From Alistipes sp. (GTDB lineage Bacteria; Bacteroidota; Bacteroidia; Bacteroidales; Rikenellaceae), in assembly GCA_031285345.1 (NCBI GenBank), contig JAITWI010000008.1:100111-146320 (forward strand): a DNA stretch of 46,210 bases. Reading direction: 5' to 3'. Under the pieces are notes generated by a model. It had not been told where the DNA came from and searched no databases. It saw only the letters and a list, made by a program, of their open reading frames with translations. The position numbers and the translations under genes were made by a program. Position 1 is the first letter of the stretch. Every line of letters begins with the position of its first letter. This document shows, piece by piece, positions 26,817-35,403 of this stretch.

Positions 26817-28418
26817 ATGAAAAGAGTTAAAAAACAGTTGCTGATGGTGTTGCCGGTGTTCGCCGTGTTGATCGGTGTCGGCGTATCGAGTGCGCTGACG
26901 GGATGCGAAACGACCACCACCACCCCCGAAATTTCGTTCTCGTGGGCGAGTTCGCCCGTTGTGGCCGCAACCACCTCGTCGGTGTCGGTCGAGGGGATCT
27001 ACTTTGTGGACAACATGCCCGAAGACGTAGTCACCGAGGCGGGCGTGGTGCTGTTCGAAAAGGACGGCGACCAGGAGTTGGGCAGGTTCATCGCCCGCAG
27101 CTACCTGCCGCTGGAAGATGTGGTGGGCGCGCGGTTCGAAACCAGAATAACGGGTCTTGAGCCCGAGACGGAATACGACGTGGAGCTATACGCCATAGCC
27201 GGAGGTGAAGTCTACTCCGACCCAGACGTGCGCAGAACCGTCTCCACACTGAAGGAGGACGGCGGCGAGGGGTACACTATCGCGGTCTCGCAGCCCTCGG
27301 TGTCGGACTTGAAATACAACTCGGCAAGCCTGTCGGGCGCGTGGAACTTCACCACCGGCTCGGCTGTCGTTTCGGAGGCCGGATTTATGTACCGCGCGGC
27401 CGGAGCCTCGGCATGGGCGGGAACGCTCAAGGCTGCGGGCACTTCGAGCCCCGTTACATACTCTTGGACTTCGGCGCAGGGTCTGGCGTCGTCCGCCGCG
27501 TACGAGGTGGCCACCTATGTCAAGATAGCCGGCGCGACGCACACCTCTGCCGTCGCCGACTTCACCACTCCGCAGTACACGGGCGGCGGCGATCCGGATC
27601 CCCTCGACCAGTTCGCCTGGCCGGAGTTGCCGCGCATGAAAGAGATCGACGGCGTGGAGTACGCAACGCACTACGTGTCGGAGAACGGCGGTTCCAGTGC
27701 CACTAAAACCACTCCGGGACGTAAGCGCAGCATGACCATCGCCCTCGATACAAAAAAACTGCAGCCCCTGTGGGTGGCCTATCCTATGCACAGCTGGTAT
27801 GACGGCGATGCGGGGCGCAACGATTCGTGGGCGTACGACCCCAATTTCGACAAAGAAGACCAGTCCAACCTGGGCGACGGAGCCTATACGGGTCCCTATT
27901 CGAGAGGGCACATGTTGGCCTCGGGTAGCCGCCAGAAGTCGGTGGCGATGAATAAACAGACGTTCTACTACACCAACATGGCTCCCCAGACCCAAAACTC
28001 GTTCAACGGCGGGATATGGAATCAGCTCGAACAGAAGGTGGAGCAAGCCTATGGATACCGCTCCGATACGTTGTACGTAGTGACGGGCAGCGTATTCAAC
28101 GGTTCCGTCACCACCCAGGACGGCTCGGGCAAGACGATGCCGGTGCCCTCGAATTTCTACAAGGCATTTTTGAAGAAAAAGAGCGGAGTTTCCGCCTCGA
28201 AAACCATTAGTCAGTGCTCCGCATCCGAACTGCAGTGTGCGGCGTTCTACTTCGTGCATCAGGAGGGCTACTATGAAAACGGTGACGATCCTACCGAAGA
28301 CCATATGGTGAGCGTCTCCGACATAGAGGAGATCACCGGATTCGAGTTCTTCCCCATGCTCTCGCCCGAAGCCCGAGTTGTCAAGGAGAGCTTCAACGCC
28401 TCCGACTGGGGAATGTAA
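26817..28418 (+). CDS. Secreted lipoprotein DNA/RNA non-specific endonuclease
   Basis: A 533-residue protein starting MKRVKKQLLMVLPVFAVLIG, with lipobox SALTGC. The start at 26817 is fixed by the promoter just upstream. Residues 30-270 form two fibronectin-III-like repeats (ITGLEPETEYDVELYAIAGG; SAAYEVATYVKIAG). The C-terminal 250 residues are an Endonuclease_NS (NUC1/Serratia-type) domain. YSRGHMLASGSRQ carries the catalytic His (RGH; the Asp common in the DRGH motif is Ser here), and TFYYTNMAPQTQNSFNGGIW with WNQLE supplies the Asn/Glu-containing metal site. It should cut extracellular DNA and RNA at the cell surface. It follows the adhesin genes by 78 bp but has its own promoter. Confidence 0.85.
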   Translation: MKRVKKQLLMVLPVFAVLIGVGVSSALTGCETTTTTPEISFSWASSPVVAATTSSVSVEGIYFVDNMPEDVVTEAGVVLFEKDGDQELGRFIARSYLPLEDVVGARFETRITGLEPETEYDVELYAIAGGEVYSDPDVRRTVSTLKEDGGEGYTIAVSQPSVSDLKYNSASLSGAWNFTTGSAVVSEAGFMYRAAGASAWAGTLKAAGTSSPVTYSWTSAQGLASSAAYEVATYVKIAGATHTSAVADFTTPQYTGGGDPDPLDQFAWPELPRMKEIDGVEYATHYVSENGGSSATKTTPGRKRSMTIALDTKKLQPLWVAYPMHSWYDGDAGRNDSWAYDPNFDKEDQSNLGDGAYTGPYSRGHMLASGSRQKSVAMNKQTFYYTNMAPQTQNSFNGGIWNQLEQKVEQAYGYRSDTLYVVTGSVFNGSVTTQDGSGKTMPVPSNFYKAFLKKKSGVSASKTISQCSASELQCAAFYFVHQEGYYENGDDPTEDHMVSVSDIEEITGFEFFPMLSPEARVVKESFNASDWGM

Positions 28419-28477
28419 CTGCGGTGGTCGAGCGCTATTGCGCGGTGGAGGCATCGTGTGAGGAAGATAACTGACTG

Positions 28478-29380
28478 ATGATTAGTATCTCGATCATAAT
28501 TGCGACCTACAACCGGGGCGAGCGACTTTTGCGCACGCTCCGGTCTGTCGTTTCGCAAACCCTGCCCGCCGAAGAGTGGGAGGTGGTGGCGGTGAACAAC
28601 AATTCGACCGACGACACGGCGGAGGTGTTCGCCCGTTTTGCGACCGAGCACCCGGGGTTCAATTTGCGGATGGTTTTCGAGCCCAAGCAGGGCTTGTCGC
28701 ACGCCCGAAATTGCGGAATCGCGGCGGCACGAGGCGAAATAATAGCCATTATAGACGACGACGAGGAGGTGAACGCGGAGTTCGCCGCCTCGTACGTCGA
28801 TTTTTTTGCCCGCCACCCCGAGGTGCCGATGGCCGGAGGGGGAGTGGTGCCGGTGTATGAGACGGATCGCCCGCGCTGGATGTCGCGCTTTACCGAGCGC
28901 CCCATCGCCGGAACGTTGGATCTCGGCCCGCGGGAAAAACCGTTCGCAAAGGGTTATCCGGCAGGTGGAAATATGGCCGTTCGGCGTGCGGCGTTCGAGC
29001 GTTTAGGCGTTTTCGACACCTCGCTCGGGCGGACTGGAGCGGCGCTAATCGGCGGAGAGGAGAAGGAGCTGTTTATGAGGGTTGTGGCCGACGGAGGGTC
29101 GGCGTGGTGGGTGCCGGGCGCGGTGATCAATCACATAATCCCGCCGTCGAAACTTACAAGCGACTATTTTCGCCGCCTTTCGCGCGGGGTGGGGGCGAGC
29201 GAACGGGTTAGAACGCGCGCCATATCGCGGGCGGCCTACGTGGGCGCCGTAGTCAAAGAGGTAGCAAAATGGGGCGCGACCATAGCCATCGCTTTGTGGT
29301 TCGCCCTGTCGCTGTGTCCATCCAAAGCCCTATACCTTATAATAATGAGGGTAGGGATTACCGCGGGACTTTTGAGATGA
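28478..29380 (+). CDS. Glycosyltransferase family 2
   Basis: A 300-residue protein with a GT-A fold signature: ISIIIATYNRGERLLRTLRS at the N-terminus, VNNNSTDDTAEV, then the DxD-like IIDDDEEVNAEFAAS (about residues 88-102) and GGNMAVRRAAFERLGVFDTS. The acceptor-side EEKELFMRV fits the ED/QxxRW region position. A hydrophobic C-terminal segment (TIAIALWFALSLCPSKALYL) may attach it to the membrane. It starts 59 bp after the nuclease and converges on the minus-strand polysaccharide genes. It probably adds a sugar to a surface glycan; donor and acceptor cannot be read from the sequence. Confidence 0.85.
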   Translation: MISISIIIATYNRGERLLRTLRSVVSQTLPAEEWEVVAVNNNSTDDTAEVFARFATEHPGFNLRMVFEPKQGLSHARNCGIAAARGEIIAIIDDDEEVNAEFAASYVDFFARHPEVPMAGGGVVPVYETDRPRWMSRFTERPIAGTLDLGPREKPFAKGYPAGGNMAVRRAAFERLGVFDTSLGRTGAALIGGEEKELFMRVVADGGSAWWVPGAVINHIIPPSKLTSDYFRRLSRGVGASERVRTRAISRAAYVGAVVKEVAKWGATIAIALWFALSLCPSKALYLIIMRVGITAGLLR

Positions 29381-29381
29381 C

Positions 29382-29423
29382 GCTAAATGCATAATTTAGC
29401 TACGCGGCGCAAAATAATTTAGC
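29382..29423. terminator. Palindrome between convergent glycosyltransferase genes
   Basis: GCTAAAT (29382-29388) pairs with ATTTAGC (29394-29400) around a 5-nt loop. ATAATTTAGC recurs directly at 29414-29423. Its place between two convergent gene ends suggests a bidirectional terminator; T-runs are short. Confidence 0.45.
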
Positions 29424-29433
29424 ATTCAACATT

Positions 29434-30621
29434 TTATAGTCCCTTTCGGGCGAGGCGCCAGGCCAGGTCGGTGTAGAGGGCGTGTAGGCGTGGTCGCCAT
29501 GCACGAGGCAGGCGGTTCAAGATCCACAGCCGCCACCAAAGTCGCCTGCTGCCGCGGTTGTAGGCGAAGAAACGCTCCGCCCGCAGGCCGTCGGCCGTGC
29601 CTCCCTTTGCGCTCAGAACCAGCGCTTTGCCCAGCGCCACACGCGCTATGTACTCGTTGAGACGATGATCGACAAGGAGGCACTCTCCAAGCGTTCCGCC
29701 GCGGCAGGCCGATTCGGGTTGCTTGTCGGTCTCGGGCTGCTTGCCTGTCTCGGGTTGCTTGTCCGCTTCTGGGCGACCGTTCGCCCCGCGTCCCGCAATC
29801 ACATCCGCGGCGCATCCGGTGCCCATCGGAACGTAGAAATCCTCGAACGAAAAGTCGGTCACCTCGGGCTTGTAAATCGCCGCCGAACGGTTCGAGGCCG
29901 CCATATAGTAGCGCACCAACCGCTCGGGCGAGAAGCAAACCTTGAACCGGCGTGCGATCTTGGTCCACATATACTGGTCGCCGCCCATGCGCATCCCCTC
30001 GGGGAAGCCACCCACCGCCTCGACCGTGTAGCGCGGAATCACGCTCGCCGACGGAATGCTGACGTAGGCCGTCATCGAGGCGCGAAAAAAATCGTCCACC
30101 ACGCCGCGCTCGCGAATAGTGTTTGCGGGGTGCGTGCCGTCGGTGTTCACAATGTCGAAACCGGTGGAGTAGAGCCCGCAGTCGGGGTGCTCGGCGATGA
30201 GTGAGGCGATCTCGGCCAAAAATCCGTCTCGCCATTCGTCGTCGGCGTCCACCAGTGCGAAATAGTCGCCCGACGCCTCGGCCATCGCGCGGTTGCGGGC
30301 AGCCGTCTCGCCTGCGTTTTTTTGGCGGATCAGTTTTATTTGCGGAGTTTTTTCGGGTGCGTTTTCTCCCCTTTCGCAGGCGGCAGCCTCTATGCTCTCG
30401 GCTCCGCCTTCGCCCTTTTCGCGAACGGTTTCGGCCGCCGCCGTCTCCTTTCCGGAAATCTCCGCCATCACGGCCTCGACTATGGCGGCGCTTCGGTCGG
30501 TCGAGCCGTCGTCCACGACGACTATCTCCAACGGCGGCAGGGTTTGCGCCAACGCCGACCGCAGAGTCCGCTCGATCTCCGCCTCCTTATTATATAAAGG
30601 TATGATCACGCTAAATTTCAT
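29434..30621 (-). CDS. Glycosyltransferase family 2 with two low-complexity insertions
   Basis: A 395-residue protein. FSVIIPLYNKEAEIERTLRS, VVVDDGSTDRS, NAGETAARNRAMAEASGDYF and the DxD region ALVDADDEWRDGFLAEI are standard GT2 motifs. GGDQYMWTKIARR corresponds to the acceptor-binding region. Two insertions interrupt the fold compared with ordinary GT2 enzymes: an acidic/Ala-rich one at about residues 57-87, and one at about 275-305 made of three KQPE(T/S)-type hexapeptide repeats (DNA 29710-29763). The gene's first 11 bases overlap the end of the upstream Stealth gene, indicating translational coupling. A role in surface polysaccharide or glycolipid synthesis is inferred. Confidence 0.83.
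   Translation of the reverse strand: MKFSVIIPLYNKEAEIERTLRSALAQTLPPLEIVVVDDGSTDRSAAIVEAVMAEISGKETAAAETVREKGEGGAESIEAAACERGENAPEKTPQIKLIRQKNAGETAARNRAMAEASGDYFALVDADDEWRDGFLAEIASLIAEHPDCGLYSTGFDIVNTDGTHPANTIRERGVVDDFFRASMTAYVSIPSASVIPRYTVEAVGGFPEGMRMGGDQYMWTKIARRFKVCFSPERLVRYYMAASNRSAAIYKPEVTDFSFEDFYVPMGTGCAADVIAGRGANGRPEADKQPETGKQPETDKQPESACRGGTLGECLLVDHRLNEYIARVALGKALVLSAKGGTADGLRAERFFAYNRGSRRLWWRLWILNRLPRAWRPRLHALYTDLAWRLARKGL
29710..29763. repeat. Three 18-bp tandem repeats in the glycosyltransferase gene
   Basis: Three near-identical 18-bp units encode DKQPET, GKQPET and DKQPES on the minus strand. They keep the frame and form a length-variable loop in the enzyme. Confidence 0.85.
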
Positions 30622-31636
30622 AAGACGATTTTTGAGGTAAGATATGGTCGAGCGCCTTTGCGAGCCTGTCGCGCACGGCGACGAAATCGCCGAGCATAGG
30701 GCTGTCGTTGAGGCATATCATGGCATATTTTCGGGCACGGATGTAGCGTTCTACCTCGCCGATGCGATCTTCGGCGAGGTGGTCGAGCCGCGCGTCGCGA
30801 AAACCGACCGGACTGAATTCGCCCCGCGCCAGCTGCTCGTAGCGCATCAGCCAGTGGTTGACTCCGAAGGGCGAACGAAACCGCTCGCGGCAGGTGGCAT
30901 CCAAAATCGCAAACTCCTCGACCCACATCCGCTCGAAGGTCGACCGTAGATAGGGTTGTGGCATGTGGGTGTCGGCCAAGCCGGCAAACTGCCGCCACAC
31001 CGAAAGATCCAAAGTTTTCAACAGGTTGCCGGCTCCGTAGCGCGGCGAGTACCATTTCGCCGCGTGAGAGCGCATAACCTCGGCGCGCGAATGGCGGCGG
31101 TTGAGCACTTCGGTCATGTTGAGCACCGTGTGGCTGATGGTCGAGCGGGCGATGAGCGACAGCCGAGCCATGTCACGCGGCAAACCGCTCTTGGCGCAAA
31201 AAAACCGCCCTTCCGCCACCGGTCGCGTAAAAAACATATCGTCGTTGAAAAGGATGAACCGCTCTGCAAGTCCGGGAATAAGGTGGGCGCACAGTTCGAT
31301 GGGGCGCGAGGCGAACGTGGGCAGATATTCGGCGGGAATGTAGTCGCCGTGCCTCACCACGCGAAGGCGCGGATTTTGCAGGTCGAGCCACTCGGGAACG
31401 TGCCCCCACGTTACGAAATGAATCCGCCGCACCCACGGCGCGAACCGCTCCACGCCGCGAAACCACCAGCGTAGCGTGTCCCAATCGCGGTAGCGGATAT
31501 CGGAGGAGTTCTCGTCCGCGCCCGTAACTACAACCGGAACGTTCGCCGTGCCGTCGCGTGCCGCGCGAAACGCCGCCCGCCACTCCGGGTCGGCGCCGTC
31601 CACCCACGGGATAACTATGTCTATGTCGTAGCTCAT
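30611..31636 (-). CDS. Stealth-family (capsular polysaccharide) sugar-phosphate transferase
   Basis: A 341-residue protein, with the start placed at 31636 (MSYDIDIVIPWVDGADPEW). The longer upstream frame runs through a 163-bp repeat and is not protein. Conserved Stealth blocks are visible: CR1 (DIDIVIPWVDGADPEW), CR2 (RYRDWDTLRWWFRGVERFAP through ERFILFNDDMFF), CR3 (MRSHAAKWYSPRYGAGN) and CR4 (KYAMICLNDSPM). Members transfer hexose-1-phosphate from nucleotide sugars to make phosphodiester-linked surface glycans. It sits between the LuxE-like gene and the GT2 with which it overlaps, so the three probably serve one surface-glycan pathway. Confidence 0.88.
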   Translation of the reverse strand: MSYDIDIVIPWVDGADPEWRAAFRAARDGTANVPVVVTGADENSSDIRYRDWDTLRWWFRGVERFAPWVRRIHFVTWGHVPEWLDLQNPRLRVVRHGDYIPAEYLPTFASRPIELCAHLIPGLAERFILFNDDMFFTRPVAEGRFFCAKSGLPRDMARLSLIARSTISHTVLNMTEVLNRRHSRAEVMRSHAAKWYSPRYGAGNLLKTLDLSVWRQFAGLADTHMPQPYLRSTFERMWVEEFAILDATCRERFRSPFGVNHWLMRYEQLARGEFSPVGFRDARLDHLAEDRIGEVERYIRARKYAMICLNDSPMLGDFVAVRDRLAKALDHILPQKSSYEI

Positions 31637-31656
31637 CGTTCGGTTGTGTCGGTCTA

Positions 31657-31819
31657 AGAAGTTGTTAAAAAATTTCCACTCTCGCTCTTTCGCGCTCTTT
31701 TTGTCTCGGTTTTTCGCCCGAAACTCGTTACATATTCCCGATATGCGCCTCGCTTCGGGCGAAAAACGGAACAAAAACATCTGCGAAATAGTTTCGGTAG
31801 AAAAAATCAAACAACTTCT
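31657..31819. repeat. Palindromic interspersed repeat, copy A
   Basis: A 163-bp element with terminal inverted repeats AGAAGTTGTT (31657-31666) and AACAACTTCT (31810-31819). An inner perfect stem pairs 31709-31722 with 31754-31767. It is about 85-90% identical by eye to copy B at 36068-36231 and shares an identical 32-bp core (31727-31758). It fills most of the gap between the LuxE-like and Stealth genes. Confidence 0.9.
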
Positions 31820-31849
31820 AAGGTTTCGTCGGTTTCGGGGTCGCGCCGT

Positions 31850-32956
31850 TTATTGCACCAACAGATTGCACCCCCTTATGTCGCTGCCGGCTATGCGGCC
31901 GTCGATAGTGAAATTGCCTCCGGGCAGCAGCGTGCCCTTGTCTTGCGTCTGAATGAACGCGCAACTGTTCCGGTTTCCGAGATCTATAATGTTGACGCCT
32001 CCTCTTATGCCGCGCTCGGGAATCGAGGCATCCTCCGCCCCTCGCACGTCGAACGGATCGGCCGGGTCGCGCACCAACACCCTCATCCATGGCGGGGTGC
32101 GAAAAACGCCGCCACCCGCCGAGTAGGCCTGCGACATGAGTTCGGCCATCCCATATTCGGAGTGGATTTCAGTCACCCCGAAAGCGTTCGCCAGCACGCC
32201 GTGCATCGCCGCCTTGGTCATCTCGGCGCGCCGACCCTTCATGCCGCCCGTCTCCATCACTATGGTGTCGGCAGGAAATCGCCAGCCGCGCGCGGTTAGC
32301 TCTTCGGCCAGATCCAACAGCGCGTAGCTCACGCCCAACAAGATTTTCGGCCCTCGGTCGGCCGCCATATCGGCCATCAACCGCGCGTGGTCGCGCAGAT
32401 AGAACCCGCCGCCGCGCCCACGCCGCATGAGCGAATCGACCATATATACAAGCGACGAGCCCTCTCGTTCGAGGTACGACGGCAACAGGGCGTAGATGCT
32501 CCATCGGGCCGCGTCGCCGTAAAACAGCTCGAACCCGCGGGTGAAAATCCGCTCGTAGTCGCTTAGCCGCGCCACATAATGACGCGCCACGCCCTCGCCT
32601 GTCGTGCTGCTGCTGGTGAAAACCGCCTCGGGCTCGGGCTTCGGGGCGCCGGAGCCGCCGCCAAAACCGAAACCGGAGTCGGAGCCGCCGCCAAAACCGG
32701 AACCACCGTCCGCACCGTCGCTCCCCCCGCCGCAGTAAACGCGGTGGGTCTTAAACAACTCGATCGGCAGGAACGGGATATCCTCTATCTGTCCGCTCCC
32801 GGCGATGCGCTCGATGTCCCGAAGATCGAAACCGATGGCTTCGAGGTATTCCTTATAAGGTGGACACGCGGTAGCTTGATGCAGAAAAATCTGCATAGCC
32901 GCCCGCCGGAACCGCTCGTCCGAGTCTATGGCCAAAATATCGTCCACCCTGAACAC
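31850..32956 (-). CDS. LuxE-like acyl-protein synthetase / acyl-activating enzyme
   Basis: A 368-residue protein related to the LuxE acyl-protein synthetase family (AMP-forming fold). Visible features are the N-terminal YKEYLEAIGFDLRDIERI, LPIELFKTH, the phosphate-binding-like FTSSSTTGEGVARHYVARLS, and the GMKGRRAEM / HSEYGMAELMSQAYS region expected of adenylating enzymes. A Gly/Ser-rich insertion at about residues 75-107 (DNA about 32630-32740) is unusual. In LuxE the enzyme activates a fatty acid and transfers it to a protein partner; here the glycan genes downstream suggest an acyl-decorated surface product, which is inference. It follows trxB after 12 bp and is followed by repeat copy A. 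Confidence 0.78.
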   Translation of the reverse strand: MFRVDDILAIDSDERFRRAAMQIFLHQATACPPYKEYLEAIGFDLRDIERIAGSGQIEDIPFLPIELFKTHRVYCGGGSDGADGGSGFGGGSDSGFGFGGGSGAPKPEPEAVFTSSSTTGEGVARHYVARLSDYERIFTRGFELFYGDAARWSIYALLPSYLEREGSSLVYMVDSLMRRGRGGGFYLRDHARLMADMAADRGPKILLGVSYALLDLAEELTARGWRFPADTIVMETGGMKGRRAEMTKAAMHGVLANAFGVTEIHSEYGMAELMSQAYSAGGGVFRTPPWMRVLVRDPADPFDVRGAEDASIPERGIRGGVNIIDLGNRNSCAFIQTQDKGTLLPGGNFTIDGRIAGSDIRGCNLLVQ

Positions 32957-32968
32957 CCGCTAAAAGGC

Positions 32969-33925
32969 CTACTGTTCGCTCAAAAACCTCTCGCAGTCGA
33001 AGGCGGCGCGGCAACCAGCTCCGGCGGCGGTGATGGCCTGCTGATATACCCGGTCGGCCACGTCGCCCGCCGCGAAGATCCCCTCGACGCTCGTGGCGGT
33101 CGAACCGGCGGCGAAACTGCCCGCGTCCTTGCCCGTGCCTCCGCGGGTGATGATGTAGCCCTCGTCGTCGAGTCGCAGCTGCCCCTTGAAAATTTCGGTA
33201 CGCGGCTCGTGGCCGATGCCCAGGAAGAATCCGTCGATAGCCAAAATCCGCTCCACACCCGCCGTGCTACGAACCCGCGCGCCCGTCACGCCGCCGTCGT
33301 CGCCCAAAATCTCCTCCGTTACGTGTTCGAACAGCACCTCGATGCGCTCGTTCTCCATAACGCGGGCCTGCATAACCTTGGAGGCGCGCAGAAACGATTT
33401 GCGTACGATGAGATACACGCGACGGCAAAGCGTAGCCAGATACAGAGCCTCCTCGCACGCCGAGTCGCCGCCGCCCACCACGGCCACGTCCCTGTCGCGA
33501 TAGAAAAATCCGTCGCACACCGCGCACGCGCTGACGCCCATACCTATATATTTCTTCTCCGAAGGAAGGCCCAGATAGCGCGCCGAAGCTCCTGTGGCCA
33601 CTATCACGCTCTCGGCCGAAATCTCGTGCGATCCGTCGACCACCACGTGGAACGGCCTGCACGAGGTGTCGATGTAGGTCACCTCGCCCGTGTGCACCTG
33701 AGTGCCGAACCTCTCGGCTTGGCGCCTGAGGTCGTCCATCATAACCGAGCCGCTAACACCCTCGGGGTAGCCCGGAAAGTTGTCGATCTCGCTGGTGGTG
33801 GTGAGTTGGCCGCCCGGAACGAGCCCCGTGTAGACCACCGGCGAGAGGCCGGCGCGGGCGGTGTAGATTGCGGCGGTGTAACCCGCCGGGCCACTGCCTA
33901 TGATAAGACATTTTACGTTTTCCAT
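32969..33925 (-). CDS. trxB: Thioredoxin-disulfide reductase
   Basis: A 318-residue flavoenzyme that reduces thioredoxin with NADPH. The FAD-binding GSGPAGYTAAIYTARAGL is at the N-terminus, the redox-active pair CAVC is at residues 134-137 (followed by DGFFYRD), the NADPH-binding motif is GGGDSACEEALYLA, and the C-terminal FAD contact is GIFAAGDVADRVYQQAITAA. The length is typical. The start is placed at 33925 (MENVKCLIIGSGPAGYTAAI); the frame extends 8 codons upstream to 33949, but that point overlaps the -7 box. It is the promoter-proximal gene of a minus-strand cluster with the LuxE-like, Stealth and GT2 genes. Confidence 0.95.
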   Translation of the reverse strand: MENVKCLIIGSGPAGYTAAIYTARAGLSPVVYTGLVPGGQLTTTSEIDNFPGYPEGVSGSVMMDDLRRQAERFGTQVHTGEVTYIDTSCRPFHVVVDGSHEISAESVIVATGASARYLGLPSEKKYIGMGVSACAVCDGFFYRDRDVAVVGGGDSACEEALYLATLCRRVYLIVRKSFLRASKVMQARVMENERIEVLFEHVTEEILGDDGGVTGARVRSTAGVERILAIDGFFLGIGHEPRTEIFKGQLRLDDEGYIITRGGTGKDAGSFAAGSTATSVEGIFAAGDVADRVYQQAITAAGAGCRAAFDCERFLSEQ

Positions 33926-33946
33926 TTTTCTTTGTTGTATTTCGCA

Positions 33947-33995
33947 CAAAGATAGTGCAAGCCGAGGGGCAACGCAAATTTATTTGCGGTTGCCC
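33947..33995 (-). promoter_or_regulatory. trxB promoter with an overlapping hairpin
   Basis: On the minus strand TTTG (complement of 33975-33978), a 20-bp spacer and TATCTTTG (complement of 33947-33954) form a good Bacteroidetes promoter. Transcription would begin about 20 nt before the trxB ATG. An imperfect palindrome (GGGCAAC at 33967-33973 with GTTGCCC at 33989-33995, and CAAAT/ATTTG inside) covers the -33 box and may be an operator or the terminator of the gene upstream. Confidence 0.75.
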
Positions 33996-34066
33996 GAGGC
34001 ACAGCCTATCTTGGACGAAGTCAAAGATAATGTAAACCGCAAACTCTTACAAATCCCAAGCGACGG

Positions 34067-35209
34067 CTACACGAAATCGCTGACGTAGGCGTGGATATCT
34101 TCGACCGTGATGCGGTCGCCGCCCAAAACGATGAGTCGTTCGATCACGTTGCGCAGTTCGCGGATGTTGCCCGTCCACGGCATCGTTTCCAGAATTTCGA
34201 TGCACTCCGCGCCGAGGGTTTTGTTGGCGATGCCGTACTCGCGGCAGATGCGTTCGGCGAAGTGGCTTGCCAGGATCGGTATGTCGCCAGCCCGCTCGCA
34301 CAGGGGCGGGACGTGGATGATGATCACGCTGAGGCGGTGGTAGAGGTCTTCGCGGAAACGCCCCTCGCGGATCTCCTCCTTGAGGTTTTTGTTGGTCGCC
34401 GCCACGACCCTCACGTCCACCTCTATGTCGCGGTCGCTGCCCACGCGGCTGATGCGGTTCTCTTGCAGCGCGCGCAGCACCTTGGCCTGCGCCGAGAGGC
34501 TCATGTCGCCGATCTCGTCCATAAACAGGGTGCCGCCCGAGGCCTGCTCGAACTTGCCCTTGCGCTGCTTGATGGCCGAGGTGAAGGCTCCCTTCTCGTG
34601 GCCGAACAGTTCGCTCTCGATGAGTTCCGAAGGGATGGCGGCGCAGTTGATCTCGACAAACTGAGAGGCCGCACGTTTGCTCTTGGCGTGGATCCAGTGG
34701 GCGACCAGCTCCTTGCCCGTGCCGTTCTCGCCCGTCACTAAGACCCGCGCGTCCGACGGGGCGATGCGGTCGATGAGCTCCTTGACCCGCTTTATCTTAT
34801 TCGAGTTGCCCACTATCTCCTGGGGGCCGGGGTCTGTTTTTCTCGTTGTGGTGCGTGGTTGCAGCAGGTCGTGCTCCTCGGTCTGGTGGGTGTTGCCGGT
34901 CGCCTTTTTTATCGAGGCGAGCAGGTGGTTCATGTCGATGGGCTTGGGAATGAAATCCATAGCCCCCGAGCGCACCGCCTCCACCGCCAACTCGACCGAC
35001 GTGTCGTTGGAAATTATGATGAAGGGACACTTCAGGCCAAGGTTCGGGCAGTGGTCGCAGATGAACAGGTCGGGTTCGAACCTCTGCACGACCGCAGTGG
35101 CCTCTTCGCGGTCGGCGACGGCCTCGACTGTGTATTTTTCATATTCGAGCCTTTCGCGAAGGGTATTGCGAATACCGCGCTGGGCTTCCATAATCAAAAT
35201 GTTCGGCAT
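34067..35209 (-). CDS. Sigma-54-dependent activator (NtrC-like AAA+) with degenerate receiver and no HTH
   Basis: A 380-residue protein. Residues 1-105 resemble a response-regulator receiver, but the acidic pocket is replaced by MEAQ (7-10), and the region after the candidate phospho-Asp (D52) is about 14 residues shorter than usual and reads CDHCPNLGLKC (51-61). The conserved Lys is present (K89 in FIPKP). The AAA+ core is intact: Walker A GENGTGKE (160-167), GAFTSA (207-212, where the sigma-54-contacting loop is usually GAFTGA), Walker B GGTLFMDE, and WTGNIRELRN near 345. The protein stops at VEDIHAYVSDFV without a Fis-type HTH, so it may act from solution or with a partner. Sigma-54-like promoters occur at 2550 and 46017. 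Confidence 0.85.
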   Translation of the reverse strand: MPNILIMEAQRGIRNTLRERLEYEKYTVEAVADREEATAVVQRFEPDLFICDHCPNLGLKCPFIIISNDTSVELAVEAVRSGAMDFIPKPIDMNHLLASIKKATGNTHQTEEHDLLQPRTTTRKTDPGPQEIVGNSNKIKRVKELIDRIAPSDARVLVTGENGTGKELVAHWIHAKSKRAASQFVEINCAAIPSELIESELFGHEKGAFTSAIKQRKGKFEQASGGTLFMDEIGDMSLSAQAKVLRALQENRISRVGSDRDIEVDVRVVAATNKNLKEEIREGRFREDLYHRLSVIIIHVPPLCERAGDIPILASHFAERICREYGIANKTLGAECIEILETMPWTGNIRELRNVIERLIVLGGDRITVEDIHAYVSDFV

Positions 35210-35222
35210 TAAGCAGATGGTT

Positions 35223-35253
35223 TTTGTTTTTATCGGAAAACCGACTAACTTTG
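35223..35253 (+). promoter_or_regulatory. Bacteroidetes-type promoter for the DUF4290 gene
   Basis: TTTG (35223-35226), exactly 19 bp, and TAACTTTG (35246-35253) match the consensus fully. Transcription would start near 35259, giving a leader of about 145 nt before the ATG at 35404. It begins just upstream of the divergent sigma-54 activator gene. Confidence 0.75.
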
Positions 35254-35403
35254 TACGAAGTTATAAAAACTTTCGCTAAAAAAAGCGAGATATAGCAATA
35301 AAAAATTGCATCGACCTCCCTTTCTCAAAAGATTGATACTTAATAGCGCAATCGGTTGCGAACGGGGCAAAAACAGTGCCTGAAATCATCATTTTGACCG
35401 ATC

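Noticed and set aside
31637..31810. N-terminal extension of the Stealth protein, and similar short ORFs around 36020-36336
   Set aside because: These read through the palindromic repeats. The conserved protein begins at 31636.
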